Shown one piece after another: positions 34,981 through 45,179 of a stretch of DNA of 64,000 nt. The DNA is taken from the NCBI GenBank assembly GCA_034190875.2, contig CM067350.1, forward strand, positions 19,070,073 to 19,134,072. Direction: 5' to 3'. Source of the DNA: Urechis unicinctus. Taxonomy: Eukaryota > Annelida > Polychaeta > Xenopneusta > Urechidae. The notes below the pieces were generated by a model, which did not search any database, had not been told where the DNA came from, and was given only the letters and a program-made list of their open reading frames with translations. Every line of letters starts with the position of its first letter. Position 1 is the first letter of the stretch. Made by a program: the position numbers and the translations under genes.

Positions 34981-35170
34981 AATAGTAACCATCGATAAAA
35001 TGAATATTAAAAGAATGACCATTAATAGTGACCATTGATAAAATGAATCTTAATAGAATAACCATTAATAGTGACCTTTGATAAAATGAATATTTATAGA
35101 ATGACCATCAATAGTGACCTTTTCCTCGACAATATGACCATTGGTAAAGTGACCATCGATAGAATGACCA
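34981..35170 (+). repeat. ~43-bp tandem repeat
   Basis: About four copies of a unit containing GTGACCATTGATAAAATGAA and AGAATGACCATTAATA, between relic exons 9 and 10. It is partly palindromic in the 'gaccatt' motifs. Confidence 0.8.
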
Positions 35171-35188
35171 TCTCTACTCACTCAGAAC

Positions 35189-35272
35189 CCTGTCTCCATT
35201 TCTTTAATCTTCCTGACAACTCCTGGTTCTCCAATTTCTAGAGCTCGACCTAGCAACAATGTCTGCAAATAC
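35189..35272 (-). pseudogene. Aminopeptidase relic exon 9
   Basis: 84 bp from acceptor TGCTTCAG|G to a weak donor GG|GTTCTG, phase 2 in and out. Reads YLQTLLLGRALEIGEPGVVR, then KIKEMETG, a domain IV helix pair. The phase matches exon 10. Confidence 0.68.
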
Positions 35273-35439
35273 CTGAAGCAAACAAATCAAATCATATAAT
35301 ATATATTTCCCCCAGCAATAAGCCATCCTCCTTAGACACATTGAATCACCCTTCACATTCACACATTTGTTCCCTAAACATTTCCTCTGTTACAGATGGA
35401 ATAGCTTACTATTTCAAATATGAAGACTCAAAGCAGGTA

Positions 35440-36355
35440 CAGTTGAGTATCCCTTATCCGGAATTCTGCAATCCGGCAACCTCTGAAATCCGGAATTTTT
35501 TGGGCGGCACCGTTATGAAGCCACAGTGGAATTCTTCGATGGGAAGATTTCAGGTCCCAATAAACGGCAGAGAGTTACCGGTCTGACTTCGGCGGCATAA
35601 GGTTTGTGGTGGGGCCGTTATCAAGGTGCTTAAATTAGTCACACCTTCTCAGCTGACAATGGGGGTCTCTTAAATTAACATGACCGCTGAAACCGAGCGC
35701 CTACGGATCAAGCAGTAAAACAACCTAGGCAAAGAAACTAGGCCTCTGACAGCGCTGTTTACTTATTTCGATTTCTCATATCCGCACTGAGGCATCAGAT
35801 CATCAAAAGACCTGGGGCGAGTGCCTTGCCTATAAGACGACCATAATACACTCATTAGCATAAGCATCAGTGTTGTTCTGTTATATGCCTCAGATCGTGC
35901 ATTTAGAAAAGAGTGTACAGGACCTCAGCTTGTATTCTCAGCTGATATTGTCTATAGCCTGTGTCCGAGCATGTATGTCCCAATGACGAAATAAGGGTCG
36001 AAATGAGATTTTAATCCCCACACAATCGCATCGTTTTGACTGTTTCATTAGAGTACCCACCCCGAAATAACATTGAGGTAGGCTTACGACTATTAACGCA
36101 CCCATTTGTTAACCATAATATTCTGATTTCTATCGCTGAGTCGATATTTACGATGCTGAGGAAGTGGACAAGGCCGTGTTCCTTTGGAAAACCATAACGT
36201 TATGATTTGGCACACGGTTGTACTTCTCCAAACTTCGGCAATGCATGATAATAGATGTGTTCAAAAGCATTCCGAAATCCAGGAAATTCCAGAATCCGCA
36301 ACACAACACTCACAACACTCAGACCCAGGCATTCCGGATAAGGGATACTCAACTG
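35440..36355. mobile_element. pogo/Tigger-like non-autonomous DNA transposon
   Basis: 916-bp element bounded by perfect 25-bp inverted ends beginning CAGTTGAGTATCCCTTATCC and flanked by a TA dinucleotide on each side (35,438-35,439 and 36,356-36,357), the target-site duplication of Tc1/mariner-pogo elements. The terminal sequence matches the Tigger type of pogo element as I recall it. No transposase frame is present inside. It lies in the intron between aminopeptidase exons 8 and 9. Confidence 0.88.
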
Positions 36356-36709
36356 TATTGGAATCGTCAGCTATGATACCTACACTGTGAGATGGTCAGA
36401 TTCAGGCTTCCACAGAATGTCCCCAAGAGAACCATTAATGAGACTTGTCACATATTCCTGTCATATATCCATCACAGATACTGGTTACAAGCATGTCAAA
36501 AGGGATCCCACATGATAAACATAGCATCATATACTGCATTCTGAAGTGAAAACCTACAACTTCTACAATATGAAAGATTGTTTAAAATAATGGAGATAAA
36601 AATTTACATAATCAAAATGTAGATACTAGACAACAAAAATGTAGATCTTCAGTAACTAGTATGTCTATATTACACCATGAATTAGAGACTGTCCGGCTGG
36701 TAACGTTAC

Positions 36710-36837
36710 CTTGAAGAGAGAGTAAGCTGGGGAGTACTCAAGCATCTTGCCCATGTACCACATCCCATCCAAGCCAGTCTCCTTCTCCCTCGATAAATAG
36801 CGAGACATATTGAGAGCTGTCATTTTGTCAACATGAC
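36710..36837 (-). pseudogene. Aminopeptidase relic exon 8
   Basis: Acceptor GGTCAG|GT, donor AAG|GTAACG. Reads HVDKMTALNMSRYLSREKE, then GLDGMWYMGKMLEYSPAYS, matching the ARM-like helices of domain IV. The entry phase agrees with exon 7. The exit phase does not agree with exon 9; a two-base slip in the CTCTCTCT near its 3' end would explain it. Confidence 0.78.
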
Positions 36838-37142
36838 CTGACCTACATCACACAATATAACAATGACCTGACCTATTTCATATAACCACCCATGACATCA
36901 TCATAGATATATCATAATGTACAAAATGACAGCTATTGTGAACAAGACTCAAATCAATTAAATCTCTTCAGAATATAACGGTCTATCATTCTTTAACATG
37001 ATGAATGGTTAGTTGAGAGGGTCGCCACCTGGCTAAGTTGAAAACATCTTCCAACAAGCCAGTCTGCTGGGGTCAGTACCTGAGGTATCACAATCTAAGT
37101 ATGTCCGTCTGAATGAGATATGGAACCTGGTAAGATGCACAC

Positions 37143-37292
37143 CAGCTTGTTTCTCATAGAGGATGCATTCATCAAGCTCCGCCCTCTCACCGTGTAATCG
37201 GAGAGTAGAAGGTTGGTCAGGGAGCTCCAAGTCGCTGTGTCGTACAACACCCGGTAGAAATCCATCATTTTCACATTGAACTTCACCCTTTC
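37143..37292 (-). pseudogene. Aminopeptidase relic exon 7: FYRVLYD segment
   Basis: Acceptor GATCAG|GAA, donor CTG|GTGTGC. Reads ERVKFNVKMMDFYRVLYDTA and TWSSLTNLLLSDYTVRG, then continues one frame over as AELDECILYEKQAG. One more G in the GGG at ~37,187 would join the two and also give the phase needed by exon 8. A partial duplication of this sequence is seen at 37,320-37,375. Confidence 0.78.
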
Positions 37293-37495
37293 CTGATCGC
37301 CCAGCACATCATGAATACAACCATCATTTTCACATTCGATAAACTTGCAGTAACAAGGTTTCCTGATCGACCCCATCCACAAAAGGGGGATGTCACTACA
37401 ACACAAGCTAAAAGGCCATATGTCAACCTAATATAGGTGATGCCAGTGTGCCAGATAACCTTGCAGTAACAAGGTGCACTTGAGCTACAGTTGAC

Positions 37496-37549
37496 CCAGG
37501 TCATCCAAGGTCACAAAGGTCAGGGGGACGTTCCCTTTATAGTTTGTAA
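37496..37549 (-). pseudogene. Aminopeptidase relic exon 6 (fragment)
   Basis: After acceptor CCTTGCAG, reads TNYKGNVPLTFVTLDDLG. 'Y.WNIPLTYVT' is the usual M1 beta-sandwich start, so this marks the beginning of domain III. The ~150 residues that should precede it (after exon 5) are absent. The donor is weak. Confidence 0.6.
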
Positions 37550-38203
37550 CTGCAAGGAAACACACAATTCTTCTGCTAACATTCCTTGAAATGTGTAGTT
37601 GTCAAGGAATGCTTCCAACAACCTAAGTGATACAGGTGATGCCAGTGTGCCATTTGTAAGTGACTTTATTGTCTAAAGTAACTTAATCTATAAGCCCTCA
37701 TAGAGATGTATGGCACCATTCAGCTGAGCAGCTTCTGCCAAATGCAAATCAGAACCTGATACATGACCTTGAGAGACAGCTTGGACAGAGCCCAAACTTA
37801 TTTTGCCTTTTAAACAAGATGGTGAACTTGATTTCAGCTTCAATAAAGTCTGGCCAATGACATGCTTCAATTCAGTGTATACATTTCCTCATCTGATGGT
37901 TCAAAGAGTTTGCTACATTGAGTGAGGTCATGACCTAGACTAATCTACACTGTTCAGACATTTCATGGAACCTCGATTCCTGATGATGCACAGCATGACT
38001 ATTACCAGTAGAAAATACTCATCTACATCCTATTGAACAAGAAAATAATTTTACAAATACAAGTAAATACCTTTTTATATGATATGGAGTCAAATATCTG
38101 ATTTCTGTGGGGTCATAAACTGGGACAGAGATGGGGTGGGAGCTTCAGAAGCATTTGCTGTACATCTTGACATATCCAAAACAAACATATTTAACAGACT
38201 CAC

Positions 38204-38309
38204 CATTTTTCAGTCTGGTTCTGCTTTGTTCACACCTTTGTACTCCATGAAGTGAGCAAATTCCCTCATTGAGCCACAAATCGTTCCACCATTCCATCGT
38301 TACAAACCA
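38204..38309 (-). pseudogene. Aminopeptidase relic exon 5: WWNDLWLNEG
   Basis: Acceptor TTTACAG|TGG, donor ATG|GTGAGT. Reads WFVTMEWWNDLWLNEG, containing the third zinc ligand Glu of NEG. The usual HQWFGNLVTMEWW is missing Gly-Asn-Leu (in-frame 9-bp loss). After NEG the conserved FAHFMEYKGVNKAEPD continues one frame over (an extra A near 38,260), then TGA (38,212-38,210) replaces the expected Trp of DWKM. Confidence 0.9.
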
Positions 38310-38459
38310 CTGTAAATATATGGAAAAAAAACAATCGATATAAGGAAGCCAAAAGAAAATATTTAGATAAGAGAGGAAAGAAGATACGAGACACCTGCCA
38401 GGTGGAAAGTATTCAATGGCATATAAGAGGTAACAATAGTAGACAAGTGAGGGCAATCT

Positions 38460-39286
38460 GATTTCTGTCTGTCTGTCTATCTGTTACCATAACACCGCCG
38501 AAACAGTGAGTGGTTGCACAATTATTGTTGGAGAAAGGTACCCTTAACTTGAAGAATTAAAACATTTGCCAACAAAATCAGGTCCCGGGTTACCCATTTA
38601 TTCTGGGAGGAAATTGACTTTAAGTGGTGCCCACCAAACACGTTCACCATATTACTCGATAACAATAAGCAGAAAGTTTATAGCTAAGCTAAGAGTGTTC
38701 ACTCAAGCCTCCAGCCGAGAAAATATGTGAAGACGCCACCTAAGAACCGCGTGTTGACTTTAACAGATGCTGAGTCTTGACACATTGGATTAACAGTCAC
38801 TTGTTTTTGTTGATTTCATGGCAGACAGGCGTTTATTTCATGTAGTTTCATAATCACCACACATCGTAGCATAAACTCTTTGCAATAAGTACGAGCAAAA
38901 GACCATAATGACATCAAAATCATAATGTGGTAATATTATACAGGGCGTTATGATATTGAGTTTCATCTCTGTCTACATGGCTGCGAGGATACAGAATATC
39001 AACTTATACGATTTATGTGTTTCTCAGAGAGTTTATATGACCTGGCCTTTGAACAAATAATTAACTTGTTTATGGTGTAGAACTTATGACTGCAATATGG
39101 CTGATTTTACTATGACAAAAACAACAATCTTTAACAGACTATGAAGGTAGATTATTGAATGTGGAAGGTTATAAATATATCTGTGAATATGAACTAAGGA
39201 AGGTTGAGATGAAACCACTTGAATTGTCAGGATGTTGGGGCAGATTATGATGGCAAACAGATCAGAATATCCAAGCATATGATCAC
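38460..39286. other. Relic intron, no feature
   Basis: Upstream part of the intron between aminopeptidase exons 4 and 5. No repeat or exon recognised. Confidence 0.5.
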
Positions 39287-39441
39287 CTGCTGTGCAAATT
39301 CATGGGCCACCACAGTAGCCACCCATTGCTTGTCTCTCACTGACGACGTGCCGTTCTTGTAAAGCAGGGCTTGCACGAGGTACACAATAAGGCCCCAGTT
39401 TTCCATGGCTCCAGTGGAGAAGTCCGGCATGGGGATCTGAT
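39287..39441 (-). pseudogene. Aminopeptidase relic exon 4: GAMEN and mutated HEXXH
   Basis: 155-bp exon, acceptor GTATCAG|AT, donor CAG|GTGATC, phase 1 in and 0 out. Encodes DQIPMPDFSTGAMENWGLI, keeping the exopeptidase GAMEN motif, and VATVVAHEFAQQ. In active M1 enzymes the zinc motif is HEXXH; here the second His is Gln (CAG at 39,292-39,290), so a zinc ligand is absent. Confidence 0.9.
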
Positions 39442-39497
39442 CTGATACGAACATGAAAGGGTGAAACAACAAGGTAATAGGAAATGAGTCAAAGAAT

Positions 39498-39608
39498 CTA
39501 AAAGGGAATGTGGAAGCATTCATTTTCGTAGAAGTCTAGTACTGTTGTTGCGATTTCCAGCCCATAAGCTGTTTGATCAATCATGTTTGATGGTGAGAAG
39601 ACAGACAT
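39498..39608 (-). pseudogene. Aminopeptidase relic exon 3
   Basis: Acceptor CACACAG|ATG, phase 0. Reads VFSPSNMIDQTAYGLEIA, then TTVLDFYENECFHIPF before TAG at 39,500-39,498. In the family this segment ends in a proline-rich '(Y/F)PLPK' motif before the GAMEN exon; here it is lost and no convincing donor follows. Confidence 0.75.
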
Positions 39609-39903
39609 CTGTGTGAACAACACTTCAATATACACCCCCATCATCTACGAATGACCATCTCTCACCAGTATACACAGTCATTCATATCCAATCATATACA
39701 AACATCATTCACAGTCATTCGATCTAAAAATATACAAACATTATTCATCTTCACATAATTATACTCTGGATCAGTGGAAACTCTTTGATCAAAACAGCAT
39801 CAATATTCTACTTTTACACAAAGTAAGGTTGTCTGAGGCATCACCAGCAACCAGTGATTGAATCAGAAATAAAACCTAAGGCAAAGAGAATGCATGGCCG
39901 TAC

Positions 39904-40200
39904 TCTGATCAGATTGGTGGCTGTGTGGCGGGTGATGTTCTTGAAGTCACAGACAATGAAAGCCACAAGTTAGGTGCTCATTTTGATGCTGGTATGCAAC
40001 TGGTCAACTACGAGGGAGCTGCTGTTGGTTGGATAGGGCCGGCTTGACTGGATGTCTGTGTTGGACAGAGCTATGTGCTGAAGTTCTCTCACGATGGAGA
40101 TGGTGAAGTTGGATTTCAACTGAGTCTCATCAAAGCAGGGAAATGTTGTCCTTGCGTCGGCGGGCTAAAAATGGGTTGTAGCAATCCATCTGGAAAATTC
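39904..40200 (-). pseudogene. Aminopeptidase relic exon 2: PADAR/FPCFDE segment
   Basis: 99 codons from acceptor CAGTAG|GAA to donor AGA|GTACGG. Reads RWIATTHF, stop (TAG, 40,167-40,165), then PADARTTFPCFDETQLKSNF, and later HTSIKMST, stop (TAA, 39,972-39,970), LVAFIVCDF. In M1 enzymes these are the conserved '(Q/E)PxDAR..FPCFDEP' and 'MSTYLLAF' segments, so both stops replace conserved residues. Confidence 0.85.
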
Positions 40201-40488
40201 CTACTGCAAATGTTTTATAATGAAGACTCATAACAGCGATAATGTACACAAGTAAACTCGATTTGTAAGTAAAACCAACCACTATTCAAAGCATTAAACC
40301 CAATGCCATCACAACCTAAAGTGTAAGAGGTCTCCATGAACAAATACCAGGTGTGTTTAACAAGCTCTTCAAATCAACATTGAGATGAGGATTCATTAGA
40401 CACATTCATTTCAGACTCATCAGAGATTTGTATAGCAAGGAGTTAAGTTGATAACAGTAAATCAAGTCATAACTGCTGATCTTCTCAC

Positions 40489-40832
40489 TTGATATTGCCG
40501 TGCTCATCTTTATAGTAGATGCGGTAGAACATGTCAAAGGCAGTGATACCGACCTTGCTGCTGTGGAGCACGATGAAGTTAACGGTTTCCTTCACTACCA
40601 TAAGAATGGGCATCTCGCCAGTGAATGTTGGTTCAGTTGGGGTTTATCAGCAGATTGTAGGAGACTGGGTTGTGGGAAGGCATATAGGTTGCCAGGGAAA
40701 TGGTTCTCCATTGGTATCCACTGGAACAGTGGTAGGGCTGGTTGCTTGTAGGGCTCTGGTTGTGATGTACATGAAGCCATGATGCTATGACAACAATGAT
40801 GATGATGATGGCAAAGATGATAAGGGTTGACA
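40489..40832 (-). pseudogene. Aminopeptidase relic exon 1: membrane anchor and N-terminal domain
   Basis: Begins after acceptor TTTTTACAG with STLIIFAIIIIIVVIASW, a single hydrophobic signal-anchor helix, followed by a Ser/Thr/Pro-rich stalk, a PWQPICLPTT segment, SYNLLINP and FTGEMPILMVVKETVNFIVL ending at donor AA|GTGAGA. These pieces match the start of the M1 N-terminal beta domain but alternate between two reading frames, requiring at least three shifts. The exon for the cytoplasmic tail was not found. Confidence 0.75.
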
Positions 40833-41065
40833 CTGTAAAAACAATACAAGCTTTACTGCACACCAACTGCTGCAAATTGAATGTGATGAAAAATGAAACA
40901 GAGCAATGACAACTGGACAAAGTCAGTGAGATCAGTATGAGAGGTAGTTAATATCATCACAGGCGAAGGGGGGGGGGAGGGGTGGCTATTGTCTTGAGCG
41001 AGGTGATGGAGGCGACTTAAATTAAATTTAAATAAAGACAACACTTAAGGATACTCGCAGCCCGT

Positions 41066-41465
41066 GGGGAGGGGGCACTTGGCCTTGCCCCAGGACCTCG
41101 AAAACCCATACAAGGTGAAAAGGCAAAAGCATACCCCATCGTACATATATGAGGCCCAACAAAGTCTGTCGTACGAGCCTTGAGGCTACAAGATTTCAGA
41201 CCGACTAAAATCTCATAACTGTTTACATCAAAACACAATCAACTGCGTGAAAACGTTGGGTCACATGATCCCTCGACCAACGATATTTCGTTTCATAATG
41301 AAGTAAATATACCATTATGACCGAACGGGACTAAACAAACGGCATGAAAAAAAGACTGTCGTCTTTTGAAATTGGCCGTCATAATGATGGCTCGACGGCT
41401 GCTTGGCAAAGTGTTTGCCGTCACGCCTTACATGTATACTACCTCTATGCACTTAAATGCCCCCC
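41066..41465 (-). mobile_element. Second copy of the G-run terminus element
   Basis: Starts GGGGAGGGGGCACTTGGCCT and ends CACTTAAATGCCCCCC; relative to 22,081-22,388 it is in reverse orientation. It contains the internal motifs (reverse complements of TGTACGACGGGTA, GGGGTATGC). Flanking sequence on both sides is shared with the copy at 43,963, so the two belong to one duplicated block. Confidence 0.72.
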
Positions 41466-41545
41466 GGGACCTGCAGCCAAACTGAAACTGCATAATGTGA
41501 CGTTATATTTCTAAGACGGGGGTTGTCATGAAAGAAAGTTTTTTG

Positions 41546-42982
41546 CAGGGGTGGAAATTAGCACTTGCCCGCCCACCAATCGCGAGTTACATCAGTCTTG
41601 GGCGAGTGGCGGTACCCAATTCAGTCGTCCGGCTAGCAAGTCGATTTTTCCCTTGGCAAAACCTTCCCTAAGAATTTTTTGTATACTGCGACCACTTGAG
41701 GTTGGCTGCAGCAAGCGGCAGTCTGGCGCCTGTGCTGCTAACCTTATGAATAATTAATACAACTCGTAACAGAGAGCCAATGATTGGTCAGCGCGCGGCT
41801 ATGAAAGAATGATCGCACCAATCTTGCATTGTTAGCGCTCTTTGCTTATAGTATCAACCAGCCAATTACTCGCGAATGTCACCAAAAGATTAAACATTGG
41901 TGATCAAATTTATTACACCCAGTAGGACATATGCTGGGTGTAAGAGACAGAGGATTTTTTTTCTGATTAATAGCGAATAAAACCAACAGCTTTTCGCAGC
42001 TTCATTTTGAGCCATGCGACGTGGATAACCTGTGCATCACCGTTAAGCTTATGAACGTCGTCGCTCCGGTCCGTTCTCGTCTACCTCATTTTCTACTCAG
42101 CTCAACATGTCAGCTATGACGATGGCTTGTTGGGGCGTCAACTGTCAACCTTGCGCTTGTCTAAACCATGAACTGAGCTCAATATATAAGTGGCGTAGAG
42201 AGGACATTCCAAAATCAAATCTGAAAGCAAGGGGAAGCACCGTCAATAATATGGAAATATTTGAATGGGGCTGACCATCCTCCAGCAAAGAAAGTCAAAC
42301 TTACAACAGATGAACAGAAGGGAACAGCAAGAACCTACGAAAGAAATCGCAGGACAAGGAAGTTCAACGAGAAGTGGATGCGAGACGACTCGGGGAAGAT
42401 TAGACAGCAGCGGGTATTCTACCATGAAAAAAAATTAATGCACTGATAACAATGCAGAGCACTCACAACCAAAGAGCAACTTAAAAAAAGGTCCTTTTTA
42501 CAAGGGCACTGGAAATTTCAAGCTCAAAAGCATCAAAGAACATGAACGTTCACAGGGCCATGAACAGCTGGCCCCACATGAACAGACAGTGTGGTGAAGA
42601 ATGTGTGGACCATTCCTCTTGGTGGATCTTCTCCCAACTCTCCCTGCCTCTTCTGCAGAATGTGAGCATAATGGGGCTTATCAAGAGTGACTGGCACTTC
42701 AGCCTCAATACAACCACCCTTAATGACCTCAAGACAATAATGCTTCAATTACCAGACATTGATAGCTGACCCATCATGGGCCATTGAGTAACGGTAGCCC
42801 CAGAAAGAAGCGAGTCATGCTCATGGAGGGGGAAGGAGACTGATGAGGAGAGAGTTGGTGAAGAGATGACACTCCCACTGTGTTGAAAGGCTCCAAGAAC
42901 TTGCCTATGGGGAGGAGCTAAAGGACCTGTAATCTGTGATGCCCTGGTGGCCGGTAGCTGAAAAAGTTAGTTTCCACCCCTG
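41546..42982 (+). mobile_element. hAT-type transposon relic nested in a repeat block
   Basis: 1,437-bp insertion with inverted ends CAGGGGTGGAAATTAGC (left) and CAGGGGTGGAAACTAAC (right, reverse complement). The uninterrupted version of the flanking sequence is found near 44,232-44,240 (GAAAGTTGTGATTCT), where left and right flanks are adjacent. Inside, 42,261-42,446 encodes HPPAKKVKLTTDEQKG ... RKFNEKWMRDDSG, like the N-terminal BED/TTF-type region of hAT or ZNF862-like proteins, and 42,542-42,769 ends TTLNDLKTIMLQLPDID, like a hAT C-terminal segment. The catalytic core is missing. Flanks GTTTTTTG and TTATGATT do not give a clean 8-bp duplication. Confidence 0.7.
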
Positions 42983-43199
42983 TTATGATTCTCAAAGTTC
43001 AGATGACAATTGCTAAACAATCACAAGACAGTGGATTACCAAAATAGTGTCGTTCAAAGGATATTCATATAAATTTTATATAAATAGATACGTAAGTACA
43101 CAACATTGATAAGCAGCTATGTACACTCGAATTAAAACGCTCGCCGCTCAATGCACAGCGCCTCACGCAGGAGGGTATATATTTATATTACCGTCCGTC

Positions 43200-43519
43200 C
43201 GGGGCTACTACGGTGTATGCTTCTTTGCCATTTTCACCTTGTTCGACTAGCCCAACAGACCAACGTCAGGTTTTATTACCTTGTTGTCTGTTGAGAATGC
43301 AACACTCCCAACAGCAGCTCCTGCACTTGGTTCGCAAGAGCTATGTACGACGTAGACCTACAGTAGGTATGTTGACCGGGCTATGTACGACGGGTTATAC
43401 ATCATGTATTACATGTGCATAATACATTGACCTTGTACAACGGGATTTGCTTTTTGCCACTCACACCTTGTACGACGGGTACATCCTTTGCCGAGACAAG
43501 GCCAAGTCCTCCCTCCCCC
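43200..43519 (+). mobile_element. Third copy of the G-run element (left end lost)
   Basis: Plus-oriented like 22,081. Contains CTTGTACGACGGGTACATCC, TATGTACGACGGGTTATACA and ends GACAAGGCCAAGTCCTCCCT. With the minus-oriented copy at 41,066 it forms a large inverted pair around the nested hAT element. Confidence 0.65.
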
Positions 43520-43962
43520 AACCCCCGGGTGTATAGCCGTGCACGACGTTTATTAACGTCGTGCAAAGATCGTAACCGAATGCGCGTGAACGATACATGA
43601 GTTCCAATTATACACGATAATTACACAAATGTACATATGGAGAATAATTTTTCACATAAATGAATGTTTATTAACAAGTTGAGTTAGTTTACGTGTGAGA
43701 TTTCGTCAAAGGCGATTTAATCCGGCCACACAAATTCTGAAAAGTTCATGTTTATTTTGAACGACAAGATCGGTTTCTGCACGCATGCGCAGACAAGGTT
43801 CCTCGCAAGCAGACTTTTTCTTTCTGAATTTTATTATTTGAGTATATGTGTCATTTTGTCAATGATTATCTTTTGGAAATATCTACTTTGAAGGGCGATA
43901 TGTATTCAACGATATCACATTGACATTTAAAAAAAGATAACACTTATTGATTCCTGTAGTCT

Positions 43963-44158
43963 GGAGGGGGCACTTGGCCTTGTCCTACGTAGGGTTGTGC
44001 CCCGGGATCTCAAAAACCTGTACCCGTCGTACAAGGTAGAAATGGCAAGAGCATACCCCATCCTACAATTATGAGGTCAACAAAACCCGTCGGAGGCCGA
44101 AAAAAACCTACCCCGACACATGTATACTACCTCTATATACTTAAGTGCCTCCTCCTCC
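43963..44158 (-). mobile_element. Fourth, short copy of the G-run element
   Basis: 196 bp from GGAGGGGGCACTTGGCCTTG to CTTAAGTGCCTCCTCCTCC; the internal direct repeats are reduced to about two. Confidence 0.72.
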
Positions 44159-44499
44159 GGGACCTGCAGCCACATGGCGAGTGGAAATGAAACTGCGTAA
44201 TGTGACGTCATATGTCCAAAACTGGGGCTGCCGTGAATGAAAGTTGTGATTCTAAATGTTCATTTGACAATTGCTAAATAATCACGAGCCAGTGGATAAC
44301 CATAATAGTGCGGAGAAGCGGATATTCATCTCATTTGTCGACATATATATTTACGTAAGTACACAACTTGGTGGTAAGCCGCGGAGACGCGAAATAAAAA
44401 AAATTGCCACACGACCCACATATCCTCACTCACGACGGTATATATTTATATTACCGTCGTTCACGGCTACCGGGTGTACTGTGTAGGGGTAGGATTTGC

Positions 44500-45170
44500 C
44501 GGAAAATAAACTATTTATACACAAACACAGTGCCCTCATGTGACTAACTAAACAATAATCGTTGTATAAGAAATACCACATGTCAAACGACTTACTTAGT
44601 GAAATATCGATTCATAAACAAATAGATATTTGTCTACTGCTTTCGAACACCGCTTCTGAAGTTATGAAAATAAACAGGAAGACCTAAGGCATCATACGGA
44701 GTCAATTAAATATGAAATTGAGACTAAAACAATACAAAAGCACAACATGCGACTAACATACTAAAAAATAATGCCGAATGCAGCTTTCTTTGTAATACAA
44801 AATACAAATATAGGCATATATTAATATTTTAGCAAACTTGGCTGCGACAGTACTTCCTGCAAAACTTTATAAACAAGATTGACATTGAAAAGTAAATTAG
44901 CACCTTGTGGTCGGCAGCAAAACCAATGCCCCACAGTCCATATCTTGCGTGGGCCTACACTATTTACAGCGTTTAGATAACTAATCAGTTGGTCATTTGC
45001 TGACAAATTATCAAGTATATGAGAAATCGTTTTGCCTAATCGTGCCGTTTGCATATCTGTCATCAGCAACTCTCCATCCAACAAGGCTAATCGTCTTCCT
45101 TCACAAATGGCGCTGTCGCAACATTAGAAGGATCACCTTCTAGCCCCACAGACTGCACTATCAGGCAAGG
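44500..45170. other. No recognised gene
   Basis: An 87-codon minus frame (44,821-45,084) has no family resemblance that I recognise. It could be a second, opposite-strand gene of the adjacent transposon, but there is no motif to support this. Confidence 0.35.
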
Positions 45171-45179
45171 CGTCTCTTT

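Larger units (their letters stand above)
32812..40832 (-). pseudogene. M1 aminopeptidase (APN-like), decayed locus
   Basis: Twelve exon remnants in correct minus-strand order resemble a type II membrane zinc aminopeptidase of the M1 family, which removes N-terminal residues from extracellular peptides. Present are a membrane anchor, the PADAR..FPCFDE segment, GAMENWG, a degraded HEXXH site, WWNDLWLNEG, and the ERAP-like C-terminal helical domain. Decay is seen throughout: stops in conserved frame at 40,167 (TAG), 39,972 (TAA), 39,500 (TAG), 38,212 and 33,604 (TGA in place of expected Trp); frameshifts in exons 1, 5 and 7; HEXXH changed to HEFAQ; and Gly-Asn-Leu missing after WF. About 150 residues between exons 5 and 6, and one exon between 33,563 and 32,965, could not be found. 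A functional protein is very unlikely unless the assembly is locally wrong. Confidence 0.88.
41028..44480. repeat. Two copies of a ~550-750-bp repeat block
   Basis: Block 1 runs 41,028-41,545 and, after the hAT insertion, 42,983-43,215. Block 2 runs about 43,928-44,475. Shared landmarks in the same order are 'aaagayaacactta', the G-run element, CGGGACCTGCAGCCA, TGACAATTGCTAAA, GTAAGTACACAAC and TATATTTATATTACCGTC. The blocks are directly repeated about 2.9 kb apart. Confidence 0.8.

Noticed and set aside
40160-40170. TTTTTAG at 40,165 as the splice acceptor of aminopeptidase exon 2
   Set aside because: Family-like sequence (RWIATTHF) continues in frame upstream of it, so it reads better as a stop inside the exon.
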